From an uncultured Chromatiaceae bacterium (lineage in GTDB: Bacteria; Pseudomonadota; Gammaproteobacteria; Tenderiales; Tenderiaceae), in the NCBI GenBank assembly GCA_947259785.1, contig CAMYNQ010000003.1, forward strand, positions 1-61,740: a stretch of 61,740 nt of DNA, read 5' to 3'. The position numbers were made by a program, and so were the translations under genes. The notes under the pieces are model-generated. The model was not told the DNA's origin. It ran no database searches and saw nothing but the letters and a program-made list of their open reading frames with translations. Positions 17,769 to 28,693 of the stretch are shown in pieces (position 1 is the first letter of the stretch; the number at the start of each line of letters is the position of its first letter).

Positions 17769-18791
17769 TTGAGTTTTACTATCGCCCTAGATGCTATGGG
17801 CGGCGATCACGGCCCGAATGTGGTTGTGCCTGCCGCCCTTAGTGTTTTAAAGGAAGTAAAAGATCTTAAACTGATTTTGGTTGGAGATCATGAACGCCTA
17901 GTTGAAGAGTTGAAGAACCATGGTGCCGACGTCGGTTCTCGACTGCAGCTTAAACATGCCTCGCAACAAGTAGAAATGGATGAGTTGCCATCGGTTGCTT
18001 TACGCGGCAAGAAGGACTCTTCCATGCGAGTTGCCATCAACCTAGTACGTGATGGTGACGCCTCTGCCTGTGTCAGTGCCGGCAATACCGGTGCCTTGAT
18101 GGCGACATCCCGTTTTGTATTAAAAATGCTGCCTGGGGTTGATCGTCCAGCCATTATCTCTGCCTTACCTACCACTACAGGTCATACTCATATGCTTGAT
18201 CTCGGTGCCAACGTTGATTCAAGTGCTGATGAATTGTTTCAGTTCGCGGTGATGGGGTCGGTGTTGGTGCAAGCCGTTGATGGTACTCAGCGCCCAACAG
18301 TTGGGCTACTGAATATTGGCGAAGAAGAAATCAAAGGCAATGAGCGTGTCAAAGAGGCAGCGCGAATGCTTGCTGAAAGCGATATCAACTATGTTGGTTA
18401 CGTTGAAGGTAATGATATTTTCAAGGGCACTGTAGATGTTGTCGTTTGTGATGGTTTTGTTGGTAATGTCGCCTTGAAAACCACCGAAGGTGTCGCGAGC
18501 ATGATCTCTCATTTCATGAAAGAAAATTTCTCTCGTAACCTATTTACCAAAATGGTGGCAGTGATTGCCATGCCAGTGCTGAAGGCGTTAAAAAACAGGA
18601 TTGACCCGAGACGGTACAACGGTGCAAGTTTTGTCGGCCTCAATGGTATTGTCGTGAAAAGCCATGGCGGTGCTGATGCTTTTGCCTTCGCTAATGCGAT
18701 TAAAGAAGCCATTCGGGAAGTTGAAAAGTCGGTGCCAGAAAAGATTAACCAGCAACTGGAAAATCTTTTAACTGAACAACAGGTGGGCTAA
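17769..18791 (+). CDS. plsX: Phosphate acyltransferase PlsX
   Basis: PlsX makes acyl-phosphate from acyl-ACP for phospholipid synthesis. The 340-residue protein opens with the family motif [12 protein letters not shown] and has [11 protein letters not shown] and [12 protein letters not shown]. The start codon is TTG, three bases after the rpmF stop. No ATG or GTG lies before the conserved AMGGD, so TTG is the only fitting start. The weak start probably tunes output within the operon. FabH follows after one base. Confidence 0.95.
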   Translation: MSFTIALDAMGGDHGPNVVVPAALSVLKEVKDLKLILVGDHERLVEELKNHGADVGSRLQLKHASQQVEMDELPSVALRGKKDSSMRVAINLVRDGDASACVSAGNTGALMATSRFVLKMLPGVDRPAIISALPTTTGHTHMLDLGANVDSSADELFQFAVMGSVLVQAVDGTQRPTVGLLNIGEEEIKGNERVKEAARMLAESDINYVGYVEGNDIFKGTVDVVVCDGFVGNVALKTTEGVASMISHFMKENFSRNLFTKMVAVIAMPVLKALKNRIDPRRYNGASFVGLNGIVVKSHGGADAFAFANAIKEAIREVEKSVPEKINQQLENLLTEQQVG

Positions 18792-18792
18792 C

Positions 18793-19761
18793 GTGACGTA
18801 TTCAAGAATCACTGGAACTGGCAGCTTTCTGCCTGAAAAAGTCCTTAGCAACCACGATCTGGAAAAGATGGTGGAGACCTCTGATCAATGGATTAAAGAG
18901 CGTACCGGCATAAGTAAACGTCATATTGCCGCTGAAGGTGAAACCACCTGTGATCTGGCAGAGGCCGCCGCACGTAACGCGCTGGAAGCGGCGGGTGTTA
19001 CGGCGGCTGAAATCGACTTGGTTATTGTTGCCACGACTACCGCTGACAAGGTTTTCCCCAGCACTGCCTGCTTGATACAAAAACGCCTTGGCATCCATGG
19101 CTCAGCGGCATTTGATGTGCAAGCGGTCTGCTCTGGTTTTATCTATGCTATTACTGTTGCGGACAAGTTTATTCGCACAGGTAGTGCCAAAAAAGCCTTG
19201 GTGATCGGTGCCGAAACCCTGTCTCGTATTACTAACTGGGAAGATCGTGGTACCTGTGTCCTGTTTGGTGATGGCGCTGGTGCTGTTGTGCTTGAGGCCA
19301 GTGATGAGCCAGGTATTCTCTCGACTCACCTCCATGCAGACGGTCGCCACGATGAATTGTTGCATGTGCCTGCCGGTATTTCGACCAACTATGAATTGGT
19401 CAAGCAAGGCAAAGCCTATATGGAAATGCAGGGTAACGAAGTCTTTAAAATGGCTGTCCGTACCTTGGGCCGTATTGTTGATGAAACCCTGGCTGCCAAT
19501 GGCATGGAAAAAAGTGATATTGACTGGCTAGTGCCGCACCAGGCCAATATTCGCATAATAGCCGCCACAGCCAAAAAACTGAACATGCCGATGGATAGGG
19601 TTGTCGTGACGGTCGGTGAACATGGCAATACCTCGGCGGCCTCGGTGCCATTGGCGCTTGATGTTGCTGTCCGTGATGGCCGTATTAAAAAGAATGATAC
19701 AGTTCTGCTTGAGGCCTTCGGAGGCGGCTTTACCTGGGGTTCGGTGCTATTAAAGTTTTAA
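18793..19761 (+). CDS. fabH: 3-oxoacyl-ACP synthase III
   Basis: FabH starts each fatty acid by condensing acetyl-CoA with malonyl-ACP. The 322-residue protein shows the catalytic Cys in VQAVCSGF (about C113), the His in VPHQANIRI and the Asn in EHGNTSAAS. The start codon is GTG, one base after plsX. It is a typical, full-length member, with the glycine-rich end FGGGFTWGS. Confidence 0.96.
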   Translation: MTYSRITGTGSFLPEKVLSNHDLEKMVETSDQWIKERTGISKRHIAAEGETTCDLAEAAARNALEAAGVTAAEIDLVIVATTTADKVFPSTACLIQKRLGIHGSAAFDVQAVCSGFIYAITVADKFIRTGSAKKALVIGAETLSRITNWEDRGTCVLFGDGAGAVVLEASDEPGILSTHLHADGRHDELLHVPAGISTNYELVKQGKAYMEMQGNEVFKMAVRTLGRIVDETLAANGMEKSDIDWLVPHQANIRIIAATAKKLNMPMDRVVVTVGEHGNTSAASVPLALDVAVRDGRIKKNDTVLLEAFGGGFTWGSVLLKF

Positions 19762-19801
19762 TTTAAACAATTAGTTAAAACATATTTCAAGGTAAGTTTT
19801 T

Positions 19802-20737
19802 ATGTCTTTTTCAATCATTTTTCCTGGTCAGGGTTCTCAATCTCTGGGCATGCTGGCCGAGCTTGGTGATAACTGGCCACAAGCTTCTGAAACATTCAAT
19901 CAGGCGAGTGAAGCACTTGGATATGACTTGTGGAAATTGGTACAGGAAGGTCCTGAAGCTGATCTGAATCAAACAGATAAAACCCAACCTGCCATGCTGG
20001 CTGCAGGCATAGCCTGCTGGCGCGTTTGGCTGGCTGCCGGTGGTGCTACGCCAAGCCATTTTGCCGGGCATAGTTTAGGTGAATATACGGCCCTGGTGGC
20101 CTCTGGTGCGATTGAATTTTCCGCTGCAATCAAGCTGGTGGAAAAGCGCGGCCAACTTATGCAGGCGGCTGTGCCTCAAGGGCAGGGTGCCATGGCAGCA
20201 ATCCTTGGCCTGACTGATGAACAGGTGATTGAGGCTTGTGACCAGGCTGCTCAGGGCGAAGTCGTTCAGGCGGTTAATTTTAATGCACCAGGACAGGTTG
20301 TAGTTGCGGGTGCCACTGCCGCTGTTGAGCGCGCTGTAGATGCTGCTAAACAAGCGGGCGCCAAACGAGCCTTGATATTGCCAGTCAGTGTCCCCTCACA
20401 CTGCTCGCTAATGAGTGAGGCGGCTGATGAACTGGCTAAATCGCTTAATGAGCTTGAAATCAACATCCCAGAGATTAAAGTAATTCACAATGTTGATGTG
20501 GCTACACATGAGTCTGCCGCTGCAATTCGTGATGTGTTGGCTAAACAGTTATACAGCCCGGTACGCTGGGTAGAAACAATTCAGGCTTTATCGCAGTCAG
20601 GTGTGAGTTCTTTGGTTGAATGCGGGCCAGGCAAAGTGTTGGCCGGCCTTACCAAGCGCATTAATCGCGAAGTGACGGCATTGCCAGTATTTGATGCTGC
20701 CTCATTGGCCAAAGCGCTTGAAGCTCACACAGCTTAA
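19802..20737 (+). CDS. fabD: Malonyl-CoA-ACP transacylase
   Basis: FabD loads malonyl groups onto ACP. The 311-residue enzyme has the PGQGSQ motif at the N-terminus, the nucleophile Ser in GHSLGE, and the catalytic His in VPSHCSLM. Length is normal. It follows fabH by 40 bases and precedes fabG by 21, so one transcript is likely. Confidence 0.96.
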   Translation: MSFSIIFPGQGSQSLGMLAELGDNWPQASETFNQASEALGYDLWKLVQEGPEADLNQTDKTQPAMLAAGIACWRVWLAAGGATPSHFAGHSLGEYTALVASGAIEFSAAIKLVEKRGQLMQAAVPQGQGAMAAILGLTDEQVIEACDQAAQGEVVQAVNFNAPGQVVVAGATAAVERAVDAAKQAGAKRALILPVSVPSHCSLMSEAADELAKSLNELEINIPEIKVIHNVDVATHESAAAIRDVLAKQLYSPVRWVETIQALSQSGVSSLVECGPGKVLAGLTKRINREVTALPVFDAASLAKALEAHTA

Positions 20738-20758
20738 AAATTCAATAGGAAATAATCA

Positions 20759-21502
20759 ATGACACTGGAAAATCAAATTGCATTGGTGACAGGTGCCAGC
20801 CGTGGTATTGGCAAGGCAATTGCGCTTGAGCTTGGCAAGCAGGGTGCTGTGGTTATCGGTACTGCAACTTCAGAAAGTGGGGCAGAAGCTATTTCTAGCT
20901 ATGTGTCAGAGAATAATATTAAAGGTGCGGGTATGGCACTTAACGTGACCTCTCAGGAGTCTATTGACGCCCTAATGGCGCAACTTACCAATGATTTCGG
21001 TGTGCCCACAATTCTGGTAAATAATGCCGGCATTACCCGCGACAACTTGCTGATGCGTATGAAAGGTGACGAGTGGGATGACATCATGGAAACCAATCTC
21101 AAGTCTGTGTTTCGGATGAGCAAGGCCTGCCTGCGTGGCATGATGAAGGCTAAGCAGGGGCGTGTAATTAATATTGCTTCTGTGGTTGGCGAAACGGGCA
21201 ACCCTGGCCAAACCAACTATTCAGCAGCCAAAGCAGGAATTTTTGGATTTACCAAGTCAATGGCCCGTGAAGTTGCCTCGCGAGGTATTACTGTCAATGC
21301 TGTTGCACCGGGTTTTATTGATACCGATATGACCAAGGGGCTGCCAGAAGAGCAAAAAGAGGCGCTAATGAAACAGGTTCCATTGGGCCGATTGGGTAAA
21401 CCGGAAGAAATAGCCGCTGCAGTTAGCTTTCTGGCTTCCCCAGGTGCTGCCTACATTACCGGCTTTACCGTTGATGTGAATGGCGGTATGTATATGGGTT
21501 AA
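20759..21502 (+). CDS. fabG: 3-oxoacyl-ACP reductase
   Basis: FabG performs the NADPH-dependent reduction step of fatty acid elongation. The 247-residue SDR has TGASRGIG, NNAG(I)TRD, the active-site Ser in NIASVVG and YSAAKAG. The end GFTVDVNGGMYMG is the usual FabG terminus. It lies directly before acpP, which supports this call over other SDR roles. Confidence 0.96.
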   Translation: MTLENQIALVTGASRGIGKAIALELGKQGAVVIGTATSESGAEAISSYVSENNIKGAGMALNVTSQESIDALMAQLTNDFGVPTILVNNAGITRDNLLMRMKGDEWDDIMETNLKSVFRMSKACLRGMMKAKQGRVINIASVVGETGNPGQTNYSAAKAGIFGFTKSMAREVASRGITVNAVAPGFIDTDMTKGLPEEQKEALMKQVPLGRLGKPEEIAAAVSFLASPGAAYITGFTVDVNGGMYMG

Positions 21503-21543
21503 AAGGAATTTTTTGCTTGAGTCTTAAACTCAGGATTTAAAGA

Positions 21544-21574
21544 TTAACAGTTTTATTTAGATTTCCTGTATTAT
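21544..21574 (+). promoter_or_regulatory. Possible acpP promoter
   Basis: TTAACA and TATTAT are separated by 19 bases, longer than the ideal 17, in the 167-base gap between fabG and acpP. ACP is needed in large excess over its enzymes, and acpP often has its own promoter. The match is only moderate. Confidence 0.35.
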
Positions 21575-21669
21575 TTGCCGCGGCCTTACTTGCAACTCGC
21601 GGCGAACTGGATAAAATACCGACCGCAGCCAGGTCTGCATATAAAATACCTTTGGAGGAAGAATTTATC

Positions 21670-21906
21670 ATGAGCACTATCGAAGAACGCGTCAAAAAGA
21701 TTGTCATTGAGCAACTTGGAGTTAAAGAAGACGAAGTAACTACCGAAGCTTCATTCGTAGATGATCTGGGCGCAGATTCTCTTGATACCGTTGAACTGGT
21801 AATGGCTCTTGAAGAAGAGTTTGAGTGTGAGATTCCTGATGAAGAAGCTGAAAAGATTACTACTGTCCAGCAAGCCATCAGCTACATCAATTCAAATCAG
21901 GGCTAA
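21670..21906 (+). CDS. acpP: Acyl carrier protein
   Basis: ACP carries growing acyl chains on a phosphopantetheine arm. The 78-residue acidic protein has the attachment serine in [11 protein letters not shown] start at the ATG at 21670 rather than the TTG used in the ORF track. A perfect GGAGGAA lies at 21654-21660 and family proteins begin MSTIEERV. The strong ribosome site fits the high expression expected of ACP. Confidence 0.97.
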   Translation: MSTIEERVKKIVIEQLGVKEDEVTTEASFVDDLGADSLDTVELVMALEEEFECEIPDEEAEKITTVQQAISYINSNQG

Positions 21907-21921
21907 AACAACAGCCTAACC

Positions 21922-21981
21922 AAGGCCGCAGCATCGCTTTATATTCATTTGAATTAGGCGTCGCTAGCGGCCTTTGTTTTT
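21922..21981 (+). terminator. Terminator between acpP and fabF
   Basis: The arms AAGGCCGC (21922-21929) and GCGGCCTT (21967-21974) pair perfectly and are followed by TGTTTTT. The intervening segment can extend the stem through GC(A)TCGC/GCGTCGC. It should stop many transcripts after acpP and lower fabF expression relative to ACP. Confidence 0.7.
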
Positions 21982-22027
21982 ACTACTGCACTAAGATTCG
22001 TTCGAATACTTTAGAGGTTAAATCAGA

Positions 22028-23269
22028 GTGACTAAACAACGTCGTATCGTTTTGACAGGGATGGGCATGGTTGGCCCAGTGGGTCTAACTGTCAAAGAAT
22101 CCTGGGACAATATTCTCGCAGGCAAGAGCGGTATTGCGCCTATTACTCATTTTGATGTTTCTGAATTTAGTGTTCAATTCGGTGGTTCGGTGCATGGTTT
22201 TGATGTCACCAATTACATCTCGAAAAAAGAATCCCGCAAGATGGACCCCTTTATCCATTACGGCATCGCTGCGGCTAAAGAGGCCATTGAAGATTCAGGT
22301 TTGGAAGTGACCGAAGCAAATGCCGATCGCATTGGTGTGATGGTGGGTTCTGGAATTGGTGGTTTGTCGGGGATAGAGAAAGGTCGTCAGACCTTTGATA
22401 AATCCGGTCCACGTAAAATTTCACCTTTCTTTGTGCCCAGTAACATCATCAACATGATCTCGGGCAATATCTCCATCATGTATGGCATGAAGGGACCCAA
22501 CCTGGCGATTGTCACCGCCTGTACTACCGGCACTCACAATATTGGCGAAGCTGCACGTATCATCGAACGCGGTGATGCAGATGCGATTGTTGCCGGTGGT
22601 GCTGAAATGGCAACCTCGCCAACTGGCCTGGGCGGATTTGCAGCAGCTAGGGCCTTGTCTACTCGTAATGATGATCCAAGTACTGCTAGTCGTCCGTGGG
22701 ACAAAGACCGTGATGGTTTTGTCTTGAGTGATGGCGCTGGTGTTGTCATGGTCGAAGAGTATGAACACGCCAAAGCGCGCGGCGCGAACATTTATGCTGA
22801 ACTGACTGGTTTTGGCATGAATGGCGATGCCTATCACATGACTTCGCCAAGCGAGGGCGGTGAAGGTGCAGCCAAATGTATGGCACTAGCGCTGAAAGAT
22901 GCAGGCATTAATCCAGATCAAGTTGATTACATTAACGCCCATGGTACATCGACACCTGCGGGTGACAGAGCTGAAACCATGGCGGCTAAAAAAATGTTTG
23001 GTGATCACGCCTATAAGCTGGCTATGAGTTCTACTAAATCCATGACCGGCCATCTATTGGGGGCTGCTGGCGGCATTGAAGCCATTTTTACTGCGCTTGC
23101 GATTCGCGACCAAGTTGCACCTCCGACCATAAACTACGGCACGCCTGATCCTGATTGTGATCTCGATTATGTGCCAAACGAAGCGCGGCCAATGAAGATT
23201 GATGGGGCGATCTCTAATTCGTTTGGTTTCGGTGGCACCAACGGCTCGCTTGTTCTTTCTAGAATCTAG
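22028..23269 (+). CDS. fabF: 3-oxoacyl-ACP synthase II
   Basis: FabF elongates acyl-ACP chains and controls the unsaturated C16 to C18 step. The 413-residue enzyme has the catalytic Cys in TACTTGTHN and the two His residues in [11 protein letters not shown] and [10 protein letters not shown]. The start is GTG, with AGAGG upstream. Order and length match the usual acpP-fabF pair. Confidence 0.96.
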   Translation: MTKQRRIVLTGMGMVGPVGLTVKESWDNILAGKSGIAPITHFDVSEFSVQFGGSVHGFDVTNYISKKESRKMDPFIHYGIAAAKEAIEDSGLEVTEANADRIGVMVGSGIGGLSGIEKGRQTFDKSGPRKISPFFVPSNIINMISGNISIMYGMKGPNLAIVTACTTGTHNIGEAARIIERGDADAIVAGGAEMATSPTGLGGFAAARALSTRNDDPSTASRPWDKDRDGFVLSDGAGVVMVEEYEHAKARGANIYAELTGFGMNGDAYHMTSPSEGGEGAAKCMALALKDAGINPDQVDYINAHGTSTPAGDRAETMAAKKMFGDHAYKLAMSSTKSMTGHLLGAAGGIEAIFTALAIRDQVAPPTINYGTPDPDCDLDYVPNEARPMKIDGAISNSFGFGGTNGSLVLSRI

Positions 23270-23317
23270 CCCGATTGTAGGATGTAAAAATCCTGTGCCA
23301 GTTTAAGGTCTAAGTCG

Positions 23318-24667
23318 TTGGTTGATCAATCACAACACTGTCTCAAGCTGGATTATGAATTCGATCTGCTGCGTCTGCATCAGCTCAATCCAGAGCGTTA
23401 TCCTCACCTGCTTGAAAGTGTGCTGCATGGTACACCGCAGTCGCGTTATGACATTCTGTTTGCCTTTCCTGATGAAACCATCAGCTCTGCCATTGCTCCT
23501 GATAGCCAAGCGTTTCTGCCGCAGCTGGATCAGGCCTGGCAACAGCAACGTCTAACCATCGAGCAATCTGAGCTGCCATTTAATGGTGGTTGGTTTGTCT
23601 ATCTAGGCTATGAGCTGGCTAATGAGATTGAACCCTCTCTTGATTTGCCAGCATCAACAAGCCCATTGCCCACAGCGTTTGCCACCCGTATTCCGGCGGC
23701 AGTGATTAGAGACCACCAAGTGGGATGCTGTTATCTTGTCAGCGAACCGGGCTCGGAATCACTTTTGTCGCAGATAAAACAGGACATTGCTGGGCTCGCC
23801 ACTGTTAGCGAATTTGTTGTTAAGCCGCAAGTTCTCAGCATCGTCGAAGACCAGCCCGATAGCTTTATTGATGGTGTCAAAAGAATCCGCAGTTACATTC
23901 ATGAAGGCGATGTGTTTCAGGCAAATCTATCGCGCGCCTGGCAAATGGAGTTAGCTGAAACGACTGCTTCACAACTGTATCAATCTCTGCGCGACAATAA
24001 TCCTGCACCGTTTGCTGCGTTGGTCACGTTTCAGGGTAAGGCGATTATCAGCTCTTCACCTGAACGTCTGGTCGACATTGTTGATGGCCAGGTCAGCACT
24101 CGTCCGATTGCTGGCACACGTCCACGAGGTACCGACCAAGTTGCCGACCAGGCTAATTCAGAAACCCTGCTGGCTCATCCAAAAGAGCGGGCCGAGCATG
24201 TGATGTTGATTGACTTGGAACGTAATGACCTAGGACGAGTCTGCCAACCGGGCACAGTCAAGGTTGACGAATTGATGGTGCTTGAGTCATATGCCCATGT
24301 GCACCATATAGTTTCCAATGTTAGTGGTCAGCTTCGGCCAGAAATAACGCCGGTCGATGTGATCCGCGCGGTCTTTCCCGGAGGCACCATTACCGGATGT
24401 CCAAAGGTTCGTTGCATGCAGATTATTCAGGAACTAGAACAGACATCACGCGGAGTCTATACAGGTTCTGTTGGTTACATTAGTCACTGTGGTCGCATGG
24501 ATCTCAATATCCTGATCAGAACCATGTTGCTGGATGGTAATCAACTCAGTTTTCGCACGGGTGCAGGAATTGTTGCTGACTCCGTTGCCGAGTCTGAACT
24601 ACAAGAAACTCGCGCAAAAGCACGCGGCTTGTTAAGAGCGTTGGGGATAGATGATGTTTCTGCTTAA
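23318..24667 (+). CDS. pabB: Aminodeoxychorismate synthase component I
   Basis: PabB aminates chorismate to 4-amino-4-deoxychorismate for folate synthesis. The 449-residue protein has the chorismate-binding blocks SSSPERLV, RPIAGTRPRG, LIDLERNDLGRV and VFPGGTITGCPK. The next gene is pabC, which supports PabB over anthranilate synthase TrpE. The only fitting start is TTG at 23318, with AAGG about ten bases upstream. The glutaminase PabA is not in the window. A pabB between fabF and pabC is an addition to the usual fabF-pabC order. Confidence 0.9.
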   Translation: MVDQSQHCLKLDYEFDLLRLHQLNPERYPHLLESVLHGTPQSRYDILFAFPDETISSAIAPDSQAFLPQLDQAWQQQRLTIEQSELPFNGGWFVYLGYELANEIEPSLDLPASTSPLPTAFATRIPAAVIRDHQVGCCYLVSEPGSESLLSQIKQDIAGLATVSEFVVKPQVLSIVEDQPDSFIDGVKRIRSYIHEGDVFQANLSRAWQMELAETTASQLYQSLRDNNPAPFAALVTFQGKAIISSSPERLVDIVDGQVSTRPIAGTRPRGTDQVADQANSETLLAHPKERAEHVMLIDLERNDLGRVCQPGTVKVDELMVLESYAHVHHIVSNVSGQLRPEITPVDVIRAVFPGGTITGCPKVRCMQIIQELEQTSRGVYTGSVGYISHCGRMDLNILIRTMLLDGNQLSFRTGAGIVADSVAESELQETRAKARGLLRALGIDDVSA

Positions 24668-25496
24668 CGGAGAAAAATCAGATTCACTAAGCTTGCAGGA
24701 TAGGGGGCTGCAATATGGCGATGGTCTGTTTGAAACCATTGCCGTTCGCAATCAGCAGTTGGAATTCTGGCAACTCCACATGCAACGCTTGCTTGATGGC
24801 TGTCAGCGGTTGCGTATTCCATTGCCTGATCCGGAACAGTTGTTAGCAGAAGCGTGCGTTCTGCTTGATGGTCGTACTGATGCTGTACTGAAGGTTGTTA
24901 TCACTCGAGGCCAGGGTGGACGAGGTTATCGAGCGCCGACTGAGTCAAATTCAAAACCAAGCCAAATCCTGGCTGTTTATGAGTTGCCCGACTATCCAGC
25001 CGAAAACCAAGCTAATGGCATTGTCGTAAGATACTGTGACACAAGACTCGGCACCAGTCCTACGCTTGCCGGTATCAAACACCTAAACCGACTTGAGCAA
25101 GTCTTGGCACGCTGTGAGTGGCAGGATGAGGCTATCTTTGAAGGCCTTATGCTGGCAGCTCATGGCCGTGTCACGGAAGGCACCATGAGTAACCTGTTTT
25201 TTGTCAAAGAAGGCATTCTATGCAGTCCTGATTTATCAAACGCTGGGGTGGTAGGTATCATGCGTGAGATGATCTTTGAATTTGCCCATAAACAGAAAAT
25301 TCCTGTAGAGATTGCCCATTTCAGCAAGGCTGATTTAAGTGCTGCGGATGAAGTCTTTATATCAAATTCGCTGATTGGCGCTTGGCCGGTTCGTCAGCTA
25401 GAACAACAACAGTTTTCTATCGGAGCTGTCACACAGCAGATCATTTCCGCTGTCAATGCTGCCCGGTTAAAAGATGCCAGCCATGAAGTCATCTAA
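24654..25496 (+). CDS. pabC: Aminodeoxychorismate lyase
   Basis: PabC is a PLP enzyme that releases pyruvate from aminodeoxychorismate to give 4-aminobenzoate. The product opens MFLLNGEKSDSLSLQDRGLQ, and QYGDGLFET matches the family. The catalytic lysine is in GIKHLNRLEQVLA. Two adjacent ATGs occur; I prefer 24654 because GGGGA is better spaced and E. coli PabC begins at the same place. The gene overlaps the end of pabB by 14 bases, so the two steps are likely coupled in expression. Confidence 0.92.
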   Translation: MFLLNGEKSDSLSLQDRGLQYGDGLFETIAVRNQQLEFWQLHMQRLLDGCQRLRIPLPDPEQLLAEACVLLDGRTDAVLKVVITRGQGGRGYRAPTESNSKPSQILAVYELPDYPAENQANGIVVRYCDTRLGTSPTLAGIKHLNRLEQVLARCEWQDEAIFEGLMLAAHGRVTEGTMSNLFFVKEGILCSPDLSNAGVVGIMREMIFEFAHKQKIPVEIAHFSKADLSAADEVFISNSLIGAWPVRQLEQQQFSIGAVTQQIISAVNAARLKDASHEVI

Positions 25497-26496
25497 GCTG
25501 ATAATCAAAATTATTGCTGTGCTGTTTTTGGTCATCTGTATTGCCAGTGGCTGGTTTGTGCTGCAACTAACTAGTTTTAAAAATAGCTCTATCAATTTAA
25601 ATCATGAACAGGTGTTTGTCATCGCGCCTGGTTCCAGTCTCAACAAGATTGCCTATGCCATGCAAGCCGAAGGGCTGATTGACCAACCTCGTTATTTAAC
25701 CTTGCTGGGGCGCTGGTATGGCCATGCCGCCAAACTTAAAGTCGGGGAGTTTTTGTTAACGCCAGGTATGACACCACTGCAAGTGCTGGATAAGATAGTC
25801 GCCGGTGATGTGCTGCAATATAGCTTAACCGTGGTGGAAGGCTGGAGCTTTAAACAGATGCTGCAGGCTGTGCATAGCAATGAAAAACTAAAGCATGAGC
25901 TCAAGGGTTTAAGCGCAGAACAAATAATGCAAAAACTGGGCAAGCCAGGTGAGCACCCTGAAGGCCGGTTTCTGCCTGAGACCTATTATTTCACCGCTGG
26001 CATGACGGATGTTGATTTTCTTAAACGTGCCTATGAGGCAATGCAGCAAGAGCTGCAACAGGCGTGGCAACAACGTGATGAGGGATTGCCGTACCAATCA
26101 GCCTATGATGCTCTAATCATGGCCTCGATCATTGAAAAAGAAACCGCTGTGCCATCTGAACGTGCCGAGATTGCCGGCGTGTTTGTCCGTCGCCTACAGA
26201 AAAATATGCGCTTGCAGACCGACCCTACGGTGATCTACGGCATCGGCGAGAGTTACGACGGCAATATCAGACGGCGTGATCTAAGGCGTGACACGGCCTA
26301 TAACACCTATACTCGCCATGGCCTGACACCAACGCCGATTGCCTTGCCCGGTGTCGATGCCATTCATGCCGCCCTGCATCCGGCCAAAGGTGATAGTCTC
26401 TACTTTGTTTCCAAGGGCAATGGTAGTCATTATTTTTCTGCCACTCTGAAAGAGCACATCAAGGCAGTGCGGAAATATCAACTCAAACGTAAATAG
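25474..26496 (+). CDS. mltG: Endolytic murein transglycosylase MltG
   Basis: MltG cuts nascent peptidoglycan strands and may set glycan length. The 340-residue protein has one N-terminal membrane segment (about residues 9-30), a LysM-like region and the YceG catalytic core. The core includes LMASIIEKE with the catalytic Glu, RLQTDPTVIYG and YFVSKGNGSHYFS. Its start overlaps the end of pabC. A second ATG nine bases later (25483) is equally possible. It precedes tmk, as in E. coli. Confidence 0.94.
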   Translation: MPAMKSSKLIIKIIAVLFLVICIASGWFVLQLTSFKNSSINLNHEQVFVIAPGSSLNKIAYAMQAEGLIDQPRYLTLLGRWYGHAAKLKVGEFLLTPGMTPLQVLDKIVAGDVLQYSLTVVEGWSFKQMLQAVHSNEKLKHELKGLSAEQIMQKLGKPGEHPEGRFLPETYYFTAGMTDVDFLKRAYEAMQQELQQAWQQRDEGLPYQSAYDALIMASIIEKETAVPSERAEIAGVFVRRLQKNMRLQTDPTVIYGIGESYDGNIRRRDLRRDTAYNTYTRHGLTPTPIALPGVDAIHAALHPAKGDSLYFVSKGNGSHYFSATLKEHIKAVRKYQLKRK

Positions 26497-26503
26497 TGAA
26501 TAG

Positions 26504-27153
<650 letters not shown>

Positions 27154-27154
<1 letters not shown>

Positions 27155-28161
27155 TGATGGCCTCACTCTTACCCTGGCAGCAATCACAATGGCAACTGTT
27201 GCAAGAGAGTCGTCAACAGGGGCGTCTGCCACATGCTTTGTTGTTGACTGGCCCTCAGGGGCTGGGTAAAGGCCAGTTTGCGACATTATTTGCCCAAAGC
27301 TTGCTGTGTCAGTCAAACAACGCAGACGCTACGCCCTGCGGTCTGTGTCGCTATTGTCAGTTGTATCAGGCCGGCAGTCATCCGGATGTCAGCCTGGTAT
27401 CTCCCCTGGAAGGCAAAAAGGCCATTGCTGTTGATCAAATTCGTGCACTTGGCCAATTTATGGCACTAAAGTCTCAATATGCCGGTCATAAACTGGTGGT
27501 CATAAACCCGGCCGAGGCGATGAATATCAATTCCAGTAACAGTCTGTTAAAGACCCTGGAAGAGCCTTCGGCCGAGGCAGTCCTGCTATTGGTGACCCAC
27601 CAACCAGCCCAGCTACCAGCCACTATTCGCTCGCGCTGTCAGGAAGTTCGCTTCGGAATTGCTGAAACGGCAGAAAACCGTGCCTGGCTATCGCAGCAGC
27701 TGCCTGCGGGTGCGGATATAGATCTGCTGCTTTCGCTCGCAGGGGGAGCACCGTTCAGGGCAATACAGCTGGCTGATGAGGGCTTACTTGAACAACGGCA
27801 GACTCTTTTTAATGGCCTGGACCAGCTCGCCGGTTTAAAGCTTGATCCTGTCAGTCTGGCGAGTCAGTTAAATAAGGCCAATCCAGGTTGGGCCTTATTG
27901 TGCCTCTATTCCTGGACCGCTGACATGATTCGTCTCAAGGCGGCTGAGCAAACAGCTGCCCAACTTGGCAACCCGGATTTGGGCGAACGTTTGCTTAAAC
28001 TATTGAATCAGGTATCGTTAACAAACTTATTTAAGTTGCAGGACAGAATCAGGCAGGCTCAGCAAGAATTTGAACGCAATCTGAATCCCGCCCTGATTAT
28101 GGAATCTGTGCTGATGGAATGGCAAAATACCTTTCGTATCAGAAAAAGAAAAATTACTTAA
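27154..28161 (+). CDS. holB: DNA polymerase III delta prime subunit
   Basis: HolB is a clamp-loader subunit. The 335-residue protein has a P-loop-like GPQGLGKGQ, the four-cysteine zinc module from LLCQ to CGLCRYCQ, LLKTLEEPS and the SRC motif in IRSRCQ. It begins within the tmk stop codon (TAATG). The place before pilZ and tatD is conserved in Pseudomonas and relatives. Confidence 0.93.
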
Positions 28162-28194
28162 AGATAAAACAGGTTAGGTACGATAACTAAGCCG

Positions 28195-28575
28195 ATGGCT
28201 GAAGACAAAGACAACAAACCAGTAGCGCCCGCACCGAACAGGCAGGGCATATTGTCGCTGACTATCAAGGACAAGGGTGCCTTGTATGCGGCCTATATGC
28301 CATTTGTCAAAAATGGTGGTCTGTTCATCCCCACCAATAAGGATTACAAGCTGGGCGATGAGGTCTTCATGTTGCTTAAACTGATGGACGAGACTGAAAA
28401 ACTGCCCATTGTCGGCAAGGTAATCTGGGTGACGCCAAAGGGGGCACAGGGAAACCGGGTAGCAGGGATTGGCGTGCAGTTTGCCTCTGATCAAGATGGT
28501 GAAAATGCCCGTAAAAAAATCGAAACCTATCTCGGCGGTGCGCTGAAATCCGATCGTCCAACTCATACCATCTAG
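28195..28575 (+). CDS. pilZ: Type IV pilus PilZ protein
   Basis: The 126-residue protein is the founding PilZ type, needed for type IV pilus assembly. It has NGGLFIPT, the GDEVFMLLKL strand and GIGVQF near the end. It lacks the RxxxR arginines, so it should not bind c-di-GMP. It sits between holB and tatD as in Pseudomonas aeruginosa. No other pilus genes are here. Confidence 0.92.
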   Translation: MAEDKDNKPVAPAPNRQGILSLTIKDKGALYAAYMPFVKNGGLFIPTNKDYKLGDEVFMLLKLMDETEKLPIVGKVIWVTPKGAQGNRVAGIGVQFASDQDGENARKKIETYLGGALKSDRPTHTI

Positions 28576-28693
28576 TTCCGTTGCCGCTGCTTAAAATGCC
28601 CCGCTGTTTGCTGTAAACTCCAGATTCACTTTTTACCCACCAGGTGGGCAGTATTCAGCAGAAATGTTTATCTGAAATAAGTTATCTGGAATT

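Noticed and set aside
22421-22837. Minus-strand ORF of 138 codons inside fabF
   Set aside because: It lies fully antisense to a conserved gene and shows no family pattern. Many similar shadow ORFs were left out.
28636-28648. Inverted repeat CCCACC-A-GGTGGG upstream of tatD
   Set aside because: The single-base loop cannot form a stable RNA hairpin, and no known operator matches it. It may be chance.
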